From Amycolatopsis iheyensis (lineage in GTDB: Bacteria; Actinomycetota; Actinomycetes; Mycobacteriales; Pseudonocardiaceae), in NCBI RefSeq assembly GCF_024703995.1, contig NZ_JAMXQV010000022.1, positions 114,014-178,013 on the forward strand: a stretch of 64,000 nt of DNA. The letters are read 5' to 3'. A model generated the notes under the pieces. It searched no databases and had not been told where the DNA came from. It saw only the letters and a list, made by a program, of their open reading frames with translations. This document shows, one piece after another, positions 24,687-33,715 of this stretch. The first letter of the stretch is position 1. The number at the start of each line of letters is the position of its first letter. Made by a program: the position numbers and the translations under genes.

Positions 24687-25486
24687 ACACCATCGCCAAG
24701 GGCATCTCCGACGGCGGCATCATCACCTGGCGCAACCTGATGAACGTCCGCCGCAACCCCGACTGGCTGATGGCCGCGACCCTGCAGCCGATCATGTTCG
24801 TGCTGCTGTTCGCCTACGTCTTCGGCAACGCGATCGGCGGCGACGCGGGTGGCGCCGCCTACCGCGAGTTCCTCATCGCCGGGATCTTCGCGCAGACGGT
24901 GGCGTTCAACTCGGCGTTCACGGTCATCGGCTTCGCCAACGACCTGCAGAAGGGCATCATCGACCGGTTCCGCTCGCTGCCCATGTCCCGCATCGCGGTG
25001 GTCCTCGGCCGGACGACGTCGGACCTGGTGGTCAGCGTGGTGGCGCTGGTCGTGATGTCGGCGTGCGGGCTGATCGTCGGGTGGCGCATCCGCGGCAGCT
25101 TCTGGGACGCGCTGCTGGGTTACCTGGTGATGCTGATGTTCGCCTGGGCCCTGTCGTGGGTGGGCGCGCTGATCGGCCTGGCCGCACGCAGCGTCGAGGT
25201 CGCGCAGAGCCTCGGGCTGGTCTGGATGTTCCCGCTGAGCTTCATCTCCTCGGCGTTCGTCCCGACGCAGACGCTCCCGCCGTTCCTCAAGGCGATCGCG
25301 GACTGGAACCCGTTCACGGCGGTGATCAACGCGACCCGCGACCTGTTCGGCAACCGCTTCGGAGCGCCGCCGACCGGTTGGCCGGCGGAGAACGCGGCGC
25401 TGTACGCGATCCTGTGCTGCGTGGCCATCATCGCGGTGTTCGCCCCGCTGGCGACGGCGAAGTACCGGCGGGTGGCGAGCAAGTAG
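24683..25486 (+). CDS. ABC-2 type permease (DrrB-like)
   Basis: 267 aa with six hydrophobic segments. The N-terminal NPDWLMAATLQPIMFVLLFAY and the loop NDLQKGIIDRFRSLPMSR are typical of DrrB-type ABC-2 permeases, and the C-terminus ends FAPLATAKYRRVASK. It is translationally coupled to the ATPase (GTGA) and forms the export channel with it. No biosynthetic cluster is adjacent, so a general drug or lipid export role is possible. Confidence 0.92.
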   Translation: MNTIAKGISDGGIITWRNLMNVRRNPDWLMAATLQPIMFVLLFAYVFGNAIGGDAGGAAYREFLIAGIFAQTVAFNSAFTVIGFANDLQKGIIDRFRSLPMSRIAVVLGRTTSDLVVSVVALVVMSACGLIVGWRIRGSFWDALLGYLVMLMFAWALSWVGALIGLAARSVEVAQSLGLVWMFPLSFISSAFVPTQTLPPFLKAIADWNPFTAVINATRDLFGNRFGAPPTGWPAENAALYAILCCVAIIAVFAPLATAKYRRVASK

Positions 25487-25493
25487 GTCTGTC

Positions 25494-26438
<945 letters not shown>

Positions 26439-26526
26439 GCGAAGATTTTCCGCGAATCCGCGATGAGTTTCGCGCGACGCGCCGGTATGTACCCGTGACA
26501 GCACCCCGGAGCCCAGGAGGCACCCC

Positions 26527-27084
26527 ATGCACGACGTCACGGTCATCGAGTTCACCACCCTCGACGGGATCGTCGACGACCCGGACGGGTCGGCCGGCAC
26601 CGCGACCGGCGGCTGGGCGTTCCGGTACGGCCCGGAAGCCGTCGCCGGCGACAAGTTCGAGCTCGGCTCCCGCCTCGACGACGGCGTGCTGCTGCTCGGC
26701 CGCCGGACCTGGCAGCAGTTCTCGAAGCTGTGGCCGGGCCGCTCCGACGAGTTCTCGGCCCGGATGAACGCCGCCCCCAAGCGGGTCGTCTCCCGCACCC
26801 TCACCGACGTCGGCGCGTGGGCGAACTCCGCCGTGCTGACCGGCGAACTCACCGACGAGGTGCGGCGCCTGCGCGAGGAACGCGACGTCGTCGTCATCGG
26901 CAGCGCGAGCGTCGCGCACACGTTGCTCGAGCAGCGGCTGGTCGACGAGGTCCGGCTGCTCGTGTTCCCGGTCGTGCTCGGCTCCGGCCGCCGGTGGTAC
27001 GCCGGACCGGTCGACCTCGAACTCGTGTCGGCCACGCAGCGCGGTCCGGCCGCGCTGCTGCGTTACCGAGCGGCGCGGGCGTGA
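26527..27084 (+). CDS. Dihydrofolate reductase-family (RibD C-terminal) protein
   Basis: 185 aa, ATG after a GGAGG site. DVTVIEFTTLDGIVDDPDG, VLLLGRRTWQQFSKLWPG and VIGSASVAHTLLEQRLVDEV define the RibD_C/DHFR-like fold that binds NADPH. The true substrate of these small actinobacterial reductases is generally unknown. Its divergent orientation to the SigG-like sigma factor suggests that it is part of that regulon. Confidence 0.88.
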   Translation: MHDVTVIEFTTLDGIVDDPDGSAGTATGGWAFRYGPEAVAGDKFELGSRLDDGVLLLGRRTWQQFSKLWPGRSDEFSARMNAAPKRVVSRTLTDVGAWANSAVLTGELTDEVRRLREERDVVVIGSASVAHTLLEQRLVDEVRLLVFPVVLGSGRRWYAGPVDLELVSATQRGPAALLRYRAARA

Positions 27085-27091
27085 ACCGTGG

Positions 27092-27517
27092 TCAGTCCTC
27101 TTCGGACAGTTCCACGATCGGGATGACGCGCTTGGCCTGCCGCGCCTTCGCCTGGTGATCGGCGAAGAACGGGTAGCGCGTCTCCAGCTCCGTCCACATC
27201 CGCACGTAGTCCGCGCCCAGCAGCGGCAGCGCTTCCGCCTCGAAGGTCGCGCCGTCCACCTCGACCGTCACGCGCGGGTCGGCGATCAGGTTCAGGTACC
27301 AGTCCGGGTGGCGGGGCGCGCCGATGTTCGACGCCACCACCAGCAGGCGGGTGCCGTCGCGGTGGTACATCATCGGGACCGTGCGAGGCTCGCCCGTCGT
27401 CCGGCCGGTCGTCGTGAGCAGCACCAGCCGCTCCCGGTGCATGCCGTCGACCTCGCCGCCCGCGCGGAACTGGCGGATCACGCGGCGGTTCGTCTCCCGG
27501 ACGTCGGCGGTGGTCAC
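27092..27517 (-). CDS. Deazaflavin (F420)-dependent nitroreductase-family protein
   Basis: 141 aa from the GTG at 27517, overlapping the upstream membrane-protein gene by 4 bp. LVLLTTTGRTTGEPRTVPMMYHRDGTRLLVVAS and PDWYLNLIADPRVTVEVDG are the signature of the Ddn-type family, whose members bind F420 and reduce quinones or nitro compounds. The protein length is normal for the family. Coupled translation with the DUF6069 protein may indicate membrane-associated action. Confidence 0.9.
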   Translation of the reverse strand: MTTADVRETNRRVIRQFRAGGEVDGMHRERLVLLTTTGRTTGEPRTVPMMYHRDGTRLLVVASNIGAPRHPDWYLNLIADPRVTVEVDGATFEAEALPLLGADYVRMWTELETRYPFFADHQAKARQAKRVIPIVELSEED

Positions 27518-28053
27518 TGGTCGTAGTACCGGGTCGGCGGCGGCTGCTGTTGCGGGTACCGCTGGGCCGGCGGCGCGGCGTTCTGCTGGCGCCGCCGCCG
27601 GTGCAGCGTCCGAGCGCTGGCCGCCATGCTGTTCACCACCGCGGCGATCACGAGGCCGATCACCAGGTTGATCGCCGCGGTGGCGATCTTCGCGCTCGGC
27701 GCGACCGTGAGGGTCAGCGGCAGCACCACCGCGATCAGCGTGACGAGCACCATGATCCAGCCGAAGAACTGCGAGGGCGCCGGTGTGGCGACGCTCAGCA
27801 GGTGCATCAGCCCGGTGGCGAGCAGGGCCACCGCGGCGGCCACGAGTGCGTACGTCGTGGTGCTCGCGTTGCCCCAGACGCCTTCGCCTTTTGGGGCGAG
27901 CACTTCGACCTCGAAGACCCCGCGCGCGATCAGCAGCCCGACCACCGCGAGCAGGGCCGCGATCACCGCCGTCGCCACGCCGCCGGCCCACAGGCGGCCT
28001 GCGTCGATCCCCGGTCGGACGTCCTGGGGCTGGTTGCCGTAGTAGTCGGACAT
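27514..28053 (-). CDS. DUF6069-like membrane protein
   Basis: 179 aa from the ATG at 28053, after AGGAAGG. Four predicted membrane helices lie at about residues 22-44, 68-90, 98-118 and 126-146, with a glutamine- and proline-rich cytoplasmic tail (QRYPQQQPPPTRYYDQ). The N-terminus and helix pattern resemble the actinobacterial DUF6069 family. Function is unknown. First gene of a two-gene unit with the F420-type protein. Confidence 0.75.
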   Translation of the reverse strand: MSDYYGNQPQDVRPGIDAGRLWAGGVATAVIAALLAVVGLLIARGVFEVEVLAPKGEGVWGNASTTTYALVAAAVALLATGLMHLLSVATPAPSQFFGWIMVLVTLIAVVLPLTLTVAPSAKIATAAINLVIGLVIAAVVNSMAASARTLHRRRRQQNAAPPAQRYPQQQPPPTRYYDQ

Positions 28054-28118
28054 CAGCGCCTTCCTGGGTCGGCTGCCTCTCGCCCCCGATTGTCCCCTCT
28101 TTCGGCCCCGTCCGCGAT

Positions 28119-28149
28119 TTGCGCTGGAGCGCACTCCAGCTCGTACCGT
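28119..28149 (+). promoter_or_regulatory. MerR-type promoter candidate of the SDR gene
   Basis: A TTGCGC -35-like box (28119-28124) and a TACCGT -10-like box (28144-28149) are separated by 19 bp. The spacer contains the inverted repeat GCTGGAG CGCA CTCCAGC (28123-28140). Overlong spacers with a dyad between the boxes are typical of MerR-activated promoters. No merR gene is adjacent. Confidence 0.5.
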
Positions 28150-28156
28150 CGGGGGC

Positions 28157-29113
28157 ATGACCACCGCACAGCACAAGATCGGTTCGGGCTTCGGCGCCAC
28201 CACCACGGCCGCCGAGGTCGTCGCGGGCATCGACCTGACCGGCAAGCTCGCCGTCGTCACCGGCGGCTACTCCGGGATCGGCCTGGAGACCACCCGCGCG
28301 CTCACCGGCGCCGGCGCCCACGTCGTCGTCCCGGCCCGCCGCCGCGAGACCGCCGAGCAGGCGCTTGCGGGGCTCGCGAACGTCGAGGTCGACGAGCTGG
28401 ACCTGGGCGACCTCGAGAGCGTCCGCGCGTTCGCCGAGCGCTTCCTCGCCTCCGGCCGCCGCATCGACCTGCTCATCACCAACGCGGGTGTGATGGCCTG
28501 CCCCGAGACCCGCGTCGGCCCGGGCTGGGAGGCCCAGTTCGCCACCAACCACCTCGGCCACTTCGCGCTGGTCAACCGGCTGTGGCCGGTGGTCGCCGAC
28601 GGCGCGCGCGTCGTCGTGCTGTCCTCGCGCGGCCACCACAACTCGCCGATGCGCTGGGACGACGTCCAGTTCGAGCACGGCTACGACAAGTGGGCGGCCT
28701 ACGGGCAGGCGAAGACGGCGAACGTGCTCTTCGCGGTCCGGCTCGACGAGCTGGGCGCGTCGCGGGGTGTTCGCGCGTTCGCCCTGCACCCGGGCGGCAT
28801 CATGACGCCGCTGCAGCGGCACCTGCCGAAGGCGGAGATGATCGAGCGCGGCTGGATCGACGAGGCCGGCAACTTCCTGATGCAGTTCAAGACGCCGGAG
28901 CAGGGCGCGGCGACGACCGTCTGGGCCGCGACCTCACCGCAGCTCGACGGCCTCGGCGGGCTGTACCTCGAGGACTGCGACGTCGCCGAGCTGTCCCCGG
29001 AGGACGCCGAGGGGATGTCGGCCTCGGGGGTGCGCCGGTACGCCGTCGACCGCGAGCAGGCCGAGCGGCTGTGGACGCTCTCGGCGCGGCTCACCGGGGT
29101 CGACGCCTGGTGA
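28157..29113 (+). CDS. SDR-family oxidoreductase
   Basis: 318 aa. Cofactor motif TGGYSGIG (about residues 34-41), ITNAGVMACP and the catalytic Y-GQA-K are intact. TNHLGHFALVNRLWP places it with the retinol-dehydrogenase-like SDRs. It may be activated by a MerR-type regulator through the long-spacer promoter directly upstream, an arrangement known for aldehyde- or stress-responsive dehydrogenases (AdhR type). The substrate is unknown. Confidence 0.92.
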   Translation: MTTAQHKIGSGFGATTTAAEVVAGIDLTGKLAVVTGGYSGIGLETTRALTGAGAHVVVPARRRETAEQALAGLANVEVDELDLGDLESVRAFAERFLASGRRIDLLITNAGVMACPETRVGPGWEAQFATNHLGHFALVNRLWPVVADGARVVVLSSRGHHNSPMRWDDVQFEHGYDKWAAYGQAKTANVLFAVRLDELGASRGVRAFALHPGGIMTPLQRHLPKAEMIERGWIDEAGNFLMQFKTPEQGAATTVWAATSPQLDGLGGLYLEDCDVAELSPEDAEGMSASGVRRYAVDREQAERLWTLSARLTGVDAW

Positions 29114-29193
29114 TCTTCTGACGTTTGTCACTCACCGGTTCGGGGTACAAGCGGGCCGTGGCCGACGAAGCGGGCAGAACCGGGGTGCCGCCG

Positions 29194-30762
29194 ATGAGCG
29201 ACACCGACGAGGACACGTGTGCCCGCTTCGCGCTCGGCGAGTTCCCCGGCGCGCGTCGCCCGCTCTCCGACGAGGTGCCGCTCGAGCCGCTGGCCGGGCG
29301 GTACGAGGTGGGCCGGCTGATCGGCAGCGGCGGCACGGCCCGGGTGTTCCGGGCCTTCGACCTGCGGTTGCACCGCGAAGTCGCGGTCAAGATCTATGAC
29401 CGCGACGCGGTGGCGCTGGACCAGCGCCGCCGGCTGCGTGAGATGAGCATCCAGGGCAGCATCACCCACCCGGGTGTGGTGGCGCTGCTCGACAGCGGCA
29501 CCGAGCACGGCCGGACCTACCTGGTGATGCAGCTGGTCGAGGGTGAGAACCTGGCGGAGCGGCTGCTGGGCGGCCCGCTGCCGGTGGCCGAGGTGTCCGC
29601 GCTGGCGGCCGGGCTGGCCGAGGCGCTGGCCCACGTGCACGCCCGCCGGGTGGTGCACCGCGACCTGAAGCCGGCCAACGTGTTCCTGTCGGCGGACGGC
29701 CCGCTGATCGGTGACTTCGGCATCGCGCACGCGCTGGACACGACGCACATCACGGGCACGGGTGTGGTCCCGGGCACGGCGGCATACCTGGCGCCGGAGC
29801 AGGTGGGCGGCGAGCCGGCCGGTCCCCCGGCGGACGTCTACGCGCTGGGGCTGATCCTGCTGGAGTGCGTGACGGGCCAACGCGAGTACCTGGGCACGAT
29901 GATCGAGGCGGCGATGGCCCGGCTGACCCGGCCGCCGAGGATCCCGGAGGGGCTGCCGCCGTCGCTGGCGCACACGCTGCGCCGGATGACCCGTCGCGAA
30001 CCGGCCGACCGGCCGACGGCGGCGGAGGTCGGGCAGCTGCTGACCACGCCGGTGCAGGTGCTGCCGCTGGCTTCGTGGTGGCGAGGGCGGACGGCGAAGC
30101 CCGAACCGCGGGACGAGCAGCCGGCGATCGAGCCGGCGCACAGTGATCCGCTCCGGCACCGCTGGGGCGCGGCGCTCGGGGCCGCGGCTGCCGGTGATCC
30201 GGGCACCCGCCAGTCGAGCGCACCCGAATCCGCCCGGCGTTCCTGGGGCGCGGCACTCGGGGCCGCGGCCGCCGGTGACCCGCACACGCGCCAGCTGAGC
30301 GCACCCACACCCGAACCCACTCGGCGCCGCTGGGGCACGGCACTCAAAGCCGCAGCCACCGGCGACCCGCACACCCGCCAGCTGAGCGCACCCACACCCG
30401 AACCCAGCCGCCGTCGCTGGGGCGCGCCCGCACCCGAACCCGCCCGCCACCGCCGGGTGCTCGCCGTCGCCGGGCTCGGTGTGGCCGCCGTCGCCGCCGT
30501 GTCCGCCGCCCTCCTCACCACGCACGACAGCCCCACCACCACGCCCGCCCAGCCGCCCGCGCCCGTCACCACCTCCTCGCCCGCGTCCTCCGCGCCGGCC
30601 GCCGAGTCCGGGAGTCCCGCCGCGCAGCCGCGGGAAACCGAGGCCGACCTCGAACCGGCCGCCGTCACCCGGCCGGGCAAGCCGAAGGCCACCAAACCCG
30701 CCGGCCCGCCGCAGCGGACCCAGAACCACGGCAAAGGCAAGGGCAAGGGCCGCGACTCCTGA
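29194..30762 (+). CDS. Membrane-anchored Ser/Thr protein kinase with repeated linker
   Basis: 522 aa from the ATG at 29194; GTG 29158 and TTG 29125 are alternative starts. The kinase domain spans about residues 36-290: glycine loop IGSGGTARV, Lys66 in VAVKIYD, HRDLKPANV with Asp157, DFG with Asp174 and APE at 200-202. The juxtamembrane linker holds three tandem copies of a 27-29-residue unit beginning WGAALGAAAAGDP and ending TRQLSAPTPEP. One membrane helix follows (VLAVAGLGVAAVAAVSAALL). The outer part is a short Pro/Thr/Ser-rich tail ending in a GKGKGKGR basic run, without PASTA domains. The extracellular signal is unknown. Confidence 0.93.
   Translation: MSDTDEDTCARFALGEFPGARRPLSDEVPLEPLAGRYEVGRLIGSGGTARVFRAFDLRLHREVAVKIYDRDAVALDQRRRLREMSIQGSITHPGVVALLDSGTEHGRTYLVMQLVEGENLAERLLGGPLPVAEVSALAAGLAEALAHVHARRVVHRDLKPANVFLSADGPLIGDFGIAHALDTTHITGTGVVPGTAAYLAPEQVGGEPAGPPADVYALGLILLECVTGQREYLGTMIEAAMARLTRPPRIPEGLPPSLAHTLRRMTRREPADRPTAAEVGQLLTTPVQVLPLASWWRGRTAKPEPRDEQPAIEPAHSDPLRHRWGAALGAAAAGDPGTRQSSAPESARRSWGAALGAAAAGDPHTRQLSAPTPEPTRRRWGTALKAAATGDPHTRQLSAPTPEPSRRRWGAPAPEPARHRRVLAVAGLGVAAVAAVSAALLTTHDSPTTTPAQPPAPVTTSSPASSAPAAESGSPAAQPRETEADLEPAAVTRPGKPKATKPAGPPQRTQNHGKGKGKGRDS
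30163..30440 (+). repeat. Tandem repeats in the kinase linker
   Basis: Units begin at tryptophan codons 30163, 30244, 30331 and 30418, giving periods of 81, 87 and 87 bp and a partial last copy. All are in frame and encode the linker unit of the Ser/Thr kinase. Confidence 0.9.
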
Positions 30763-31003
30763 GCGCGGGACCTCCGGCGAGGCACATCCGGGCCCATCGG
30801 CCCTAGTGCCGGGAAGCGGTCTCGAATAGACCGTAACCCAGCCTGAATTCGATTTCCCGAATTCGGACTCGAAGCAATAACGACCGGTAACCGGAACGCG
30901 CTCAGCCCCGACACCTCACACGTGTGCCGGCCGCGCCGAACGGGCCGGGCCCACCGCCGGGAATCCCCGTCCCGGCCGGTTCGACGACTTTCCGGAGGTC
31001 TTG

Positions 31004-31315
31004 ATGAGTGTCCACGCTGCCCTCGCGCGGCCGGTTTTCGGAGCACCGCGCGGGCGGCACGCCAAGCCACGCTCAGCGTGGCCGCGCGTGGCCGTCAGGA
31101 CGCTCTTCCTTGCCTGCGCGGTGATCTCCGTCGTCGCCGTCGTCGGCGCGGGGTGGCCGCCCGTGCTGCTCGTCGTGCCCGCCGCGGCCCTGCTGCTGCT
31201 CGTCGCCGCCGTCGCGAAACTCCGGACCGCGGCCCGGAAGATCGACACGATCTTCGCCGAAGAACTGACGGTGGAAACGCCTGCCGAAATCGGCGCTCCC
31301 GTCGAGATTTCCTGA
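31004..31315 (+). CDS. Small two-helix membrane protein
   Basis: 103 aa from the ATG at 31004, after TCCGGAGG. A basic N-terminus is followed by two hydrophobic segments, about residues 31-50 (VRTLFLACAVISVVAVVGA) and 53-72 (WPPVLLVVPAAALLLLVAAV), and an acidic tail with repeated PAEIG and PVEIS ends. No family is recognised. It lies 136 bp upstream of the cysteine protease gene on the same strand and might be part of the same locus. Confidence 0.65.
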   Translation: MSVHAALARPVFGAPRGRHAKPRSAWPRVAVRTLFLACAVISVVAVVGAGWPPVLLVVPAAALLLLVAAVAKLRTAARKIDTIFAEELTVETPAEIGAPVEIS

Positions 31316-31377
31316 CCCGCACGGCAATTCCCGGCGCCACAAAACTGCTCCTCGGCAAAGGGATGACGACCCTGGTG

Positions 31378-31397
31378 ACCTCCGTCGCGGCGGAGGT
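31378..31397. promoter_or_regulatory. Near-perfect 20-bp palindrome upstream of the cysteine protease
   Basis: ACCTCCGTCGCGGCGGAGGT is palindromic with one mismatched pair. It lies 54 bp upstream of the protease start codon, in the 136-bp gap after the small membrane-protein gene. It could be an operator or a leader hairpin. Confidence 0.35.
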
Positions 31398-31451
31398 ACA
31401 ACGGGCGGGCACGGCCACCGCCGCGTGCCGCTCGAGAAGGGAAGTCCGATC

Positions 31452-32582
31452 ATGGCCGATCCCGGTACCCCGGCGCCGCCGGTCCAGCTCGACCGGGTCC
31501 GCACCGAACTCGCCGCGCAGGGCCACCCCTGGGTCATGGGCGAGAACTCCATGACGATCCTGGAAGAAGACCAGCGACGGCATCGCCTGGGAGTGCCGCT
31601 GCCGCCGGAGAACGACCGGCAGCAGCTGGAATCGCAGGCGAAGTCGCTCGCCGCCGGCGAAGCCGCCCGCGCCACCGCGGTTTCCGGCGCCGGCGCGCCC
31701 GCGCAGTTCGACAGCCGCAGCGCGGGCGGCGCCAACTACGTCACCCCGGTGAAGGACCAGGGCGACTGCGGCTCGTGCGTCTCCTTCGGCACGGTCGCCG
31801 CGGTGGAGACGGTCGCCGCGTTCACCCGCGGGCAGCCGGGCCTCGAGCTGGACCTCTCCGAAGCGCACTTGTTCTACACCCACGGCGCGAACGACAACGC
31901 GACCTGCGACACCGGCTGGATGCCCGACCGGGCGCTGAAGGCCTGCCACGACGTCGGCATCACCTACGAGGACTACTTCCCGTACAGCCCGCGCAACCGC
32001 TCCGGCGCCAAGCTGAACGCCGACTGGCCGAACCGGCTCGCGACGACGCCGTCCTACGGCGCGCTGACCGGCAACCCGGCCGCGATGAAGGAACAGCTCG
32101 CCGCCCGCGGCGCGCTGATCGCGTGTTTCCTGGTGTACCAGGACTTCTTCTCCTACAAGACGGGCGTGTACCGCCACGTCACCGGCGGCCTGGCCGGCGG
32201 GCACTGCGTGACGCTGGTGGGCTACGACGACGCCCAGGGCTGCTGGATCGCGAAGAACAGCTGGAGCACCAGCTGGGGTGACGCGGGCTTCTTCCGGATC
32301 GCCTACGGCGAGTGCGGCATCGAGACCTGGCAGGTCGAGCAGGTCGGCTCGGTCAACCTGCGCTCGTGGACCGGCTCGACGTCGGTGCTGGGCGTGTGGA
32401 GCAACGACCAGGACCGCAACACCTGGGCGTACTTGAAGGACCTCGGCTGGCTGCACCTGGCCTCCGACGACGAGGTCGTCAACAAGGCGATGCTCACCGA
32501 GCTCGTCGCCGCCAAGCAGGGTGGCCGTCCGGTCAACGCGTTCAACAACAACGGCACGATCATCGAGACCTACGTCTTCTAG
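31452..32582 (+). CDS. Papain-like (C1A) cysteine protease
   Basis: 376 aa from the ATG at 31452. Residues 1-85 are a charged, possibly pro-peptide-like segment. The catalytic domain (about 86-305) has the full papain set: Gln103 and Cys109 in QGDCGSCVSF, His251 in AGGHCVTLVGYDD and Asn269 in IAKNSWSTSWGDAGFF. The C-terminal about 65 residues (SVLGVWSNDQDRNTWAYL onward) form a separate domain that is also the core of the next protein. No signal peptide is visible, so the enzyme is cytoplasmic or exported by an unusual route. A chagasin-type inhibitor is encoded two genes downstream, a natural partner for this class. Confidence 0.93.
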   Translation: MADPGTPAPPVQLDRVRTELAAQGHPWVMGENSMTILEEDQRRHRLGVPLPPENDRQQLESQAKSLAAGEAARATAVSGAGAPAQFDSRSAGGANYVTPVKDQGDCGSCVSFGTVAAVETVAAFTRGQPGLELDLSEAHLFYTHGANDNATCDTGWMPDRALKACHDVGITYEDYFPYSPRNRSGAKLNADWPNRLATTPSYGALTGNPAAMKEQLAARGALIACFLVYQDFFSYKTGVYRHVTGGLAGGHCVTLVGYDDAQGCWIAKNSWSTSWGDAGFFRIAYGECGIETWQVEQVGSVNLRSWTGSTSVLGVWSNDQDRNTWAYLKDLGWLHLASDDEVVNKAMLTELVAAKQGGRPVNAFNNNGTIIETYVF

Positions 32583-32592
32583 GAGCCGCGAG

Positions 32593-33003
32593 ATGGCATC
32601 GAAGAGCCCGTCCAGCGCGCCCGCGACGGTGGCTCCCGCCGCCAGCCCGGACAACGCGCCCCAGCCGCTCACCCTCGAGCAGCTGACCGCCGCGACGACG
32701 ACCGTGACCGCCGAGCCCGGCACCGCGCCGGTGCTGAGCCCGCCCGGCGCGCCGCAGACCGCCGTTCAGGCCACGACGGCCGCGGCCTGGCAGTCGACCA
32801 AGAAGGTGCTCGCGCTCTGGACGAACAACGCCGACCGCAACGGCTACGCCTACGTCGACGGCATCGGCTGGAAACGCCTCGCGACGAACAGCGACAGCGT
32901 CCACGAGGCGCTGCTCGCGCTCGCTTCGTCGGGCCGGCTGGCCGGGTCGATCACCTATCCCGAAGCCACCGACGGCCTGATCCACGAGATCTACCTCTGG
33001 TGA
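32593..33003 (+). CDS. Stand-alone paralogue of the protease C-terminal domain
   Basis: 136 aa, ATG 10 bp after the protease stop. Residues 1-68 are a low-complexity Ala/Pro/Thr tail without a signal peptide. Residues 70-136 (KKVLALWTNNADRNGYAYVDG and onward) match the protease C-terminus residue by residue: VLxxW[ST]N[DN]xDRNx[WY]AY, then GW and LA, then the ending E-x-Y-[VL]-[FW]. The domain family is not recognised. Its stop overlaps the inhibitor start by 4 bp (GTGA), so expression is coupled. It may bind the same target as the protease or be a scaffold. Confidence 0.85.
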   Translation: MASKSPSSAPATVAPAASPDNAPQPLTLEQLTAATTTVTAEPGTAPVLSPPGAPQTAVQATTAAAWQSTKKVLALWTNNADRNGYAYVDGIGWKRLATNSDSVHEALLALASSGRLAGSITYPEATDGLIHEIYLW

Positions 33004-33308
33004 AGGTGCTCACGCTCGAAGCCGACGGCGCGGCGGCGGACGTCGCGCCCGGCGAGCGGCTGGAGCTGCGGCTGCCCGAGAACGCGGGCACCGGCTACCA
33101 GTGGGTGCTCGACGGCCCGGACCCACCGCTGCACGTGGTGGCGGAGACGCTCCACCCGGCGGTGGGCCGGGCCGGCGGCACCGGGGAACACCGGTTCGTG
33201 CTGCACGCGGACCAGCCGGGCGAGACGACGCTGGTGGCCCGGCACGCCCGGCCGTGGGCGCCCGAAAGCGAGCTACGCCGGTTCTCGGTGACGGTCCGGG
33301 TGCGCTAG
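33000..33308 (+). CDS. Chagasin-family (I42) cysteine protease inhibitor
   Basis: 102 aa, GTG start overlapping the previous stop. All three chagasin inhibitory loops are recognisable: NAGTGYQW (28-35, canonical NPTTGY), GRAGG (56-60, canonical GxGG) and RPW (84-86). Chagasins are tight inhibitors of papain-family proteases. There is no signal peptide, whereas many bacterial I42 proteins are secreted. The match between loops and the C1A protease encoded two genes upstream suggests self-protection or timed control of that enzyme. The 3' end overlaps the convergent STAS gene by 4 bp. Confidence 0.9.
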   Translation: MKVLTLEADGAAADVAPGERLELRLPENAGTGYQWVLDGPDPPLHVVAETLHPAVGRAGGTGEHRFVLHADQPGETTLVARHARPWAPESELRRFSVTVRVR

Positions 33309-33628
33309 CCCGCGTCCTGCCAGGGCTCGAAGCTGCGCAGCAGCAGCCTGACCTGCGCCGGATCGCGGATCTCCGCCTCGACACCCCGCGGCATCGCGAT
33401 GATCAGGTGCGTGCCGCGCGACGCGCACCCCGCGGCCGTCGCGGCCAGGACGGCCGCGCCGCCGCCGTCGACCGCCGTGGCCATCGTCAGGTCCACGACC
33501 ACGCGGCACACCCCGGCGGCGAAGGCGTCTTCGACCGCGTGGTGGTAGTCGGGGGCGAGGTTGCCGTCGAAGAGCCCGTCGACGGACAGGATGATCTCGT
33601 CTTCCAGGAGAACGCTGCGAAGTGTCAT
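33305..33628 (-). CDS. STAS-domain protein
   Basis: 107 aa, ATG after an AGGAGG site. ILSVDGLFDGNLAPDYHHAVEDAFAAGVCRVVVDLTMATAVDGGGAAVLAA follows the STAS fold, but the usual phosphorylated serine (DxSx..S) is replaced by the TMATAVDGGG segment, so control may differ from classical anti-sigma antagonists. C-terminus LLRSFEPWQDAG. It is convergent with the protease-inhibitor cassette, and no sigma or anti-sigma gene is adjacent. Confidence 0.78.
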   Translation of the reverse strand: MTLRSVLLEDEIILSVDGLFDGNLAPDYHHAVEDAFAAGVCRVVVDLTMATAVDGGGAAVLAATAAGCASRGTHLIIAMPRGVEAEIRDPAQVRLLLRSFEPWQDAG

Positions 33629-33715
33629 CCTGACCTCCTGCCGACCGGGTCATCTGAAGTACCCGGACCGGTGCCGGCTGAAACCACCACAGCCCGAGGT
33701 CGAGGCGGTCGCACC

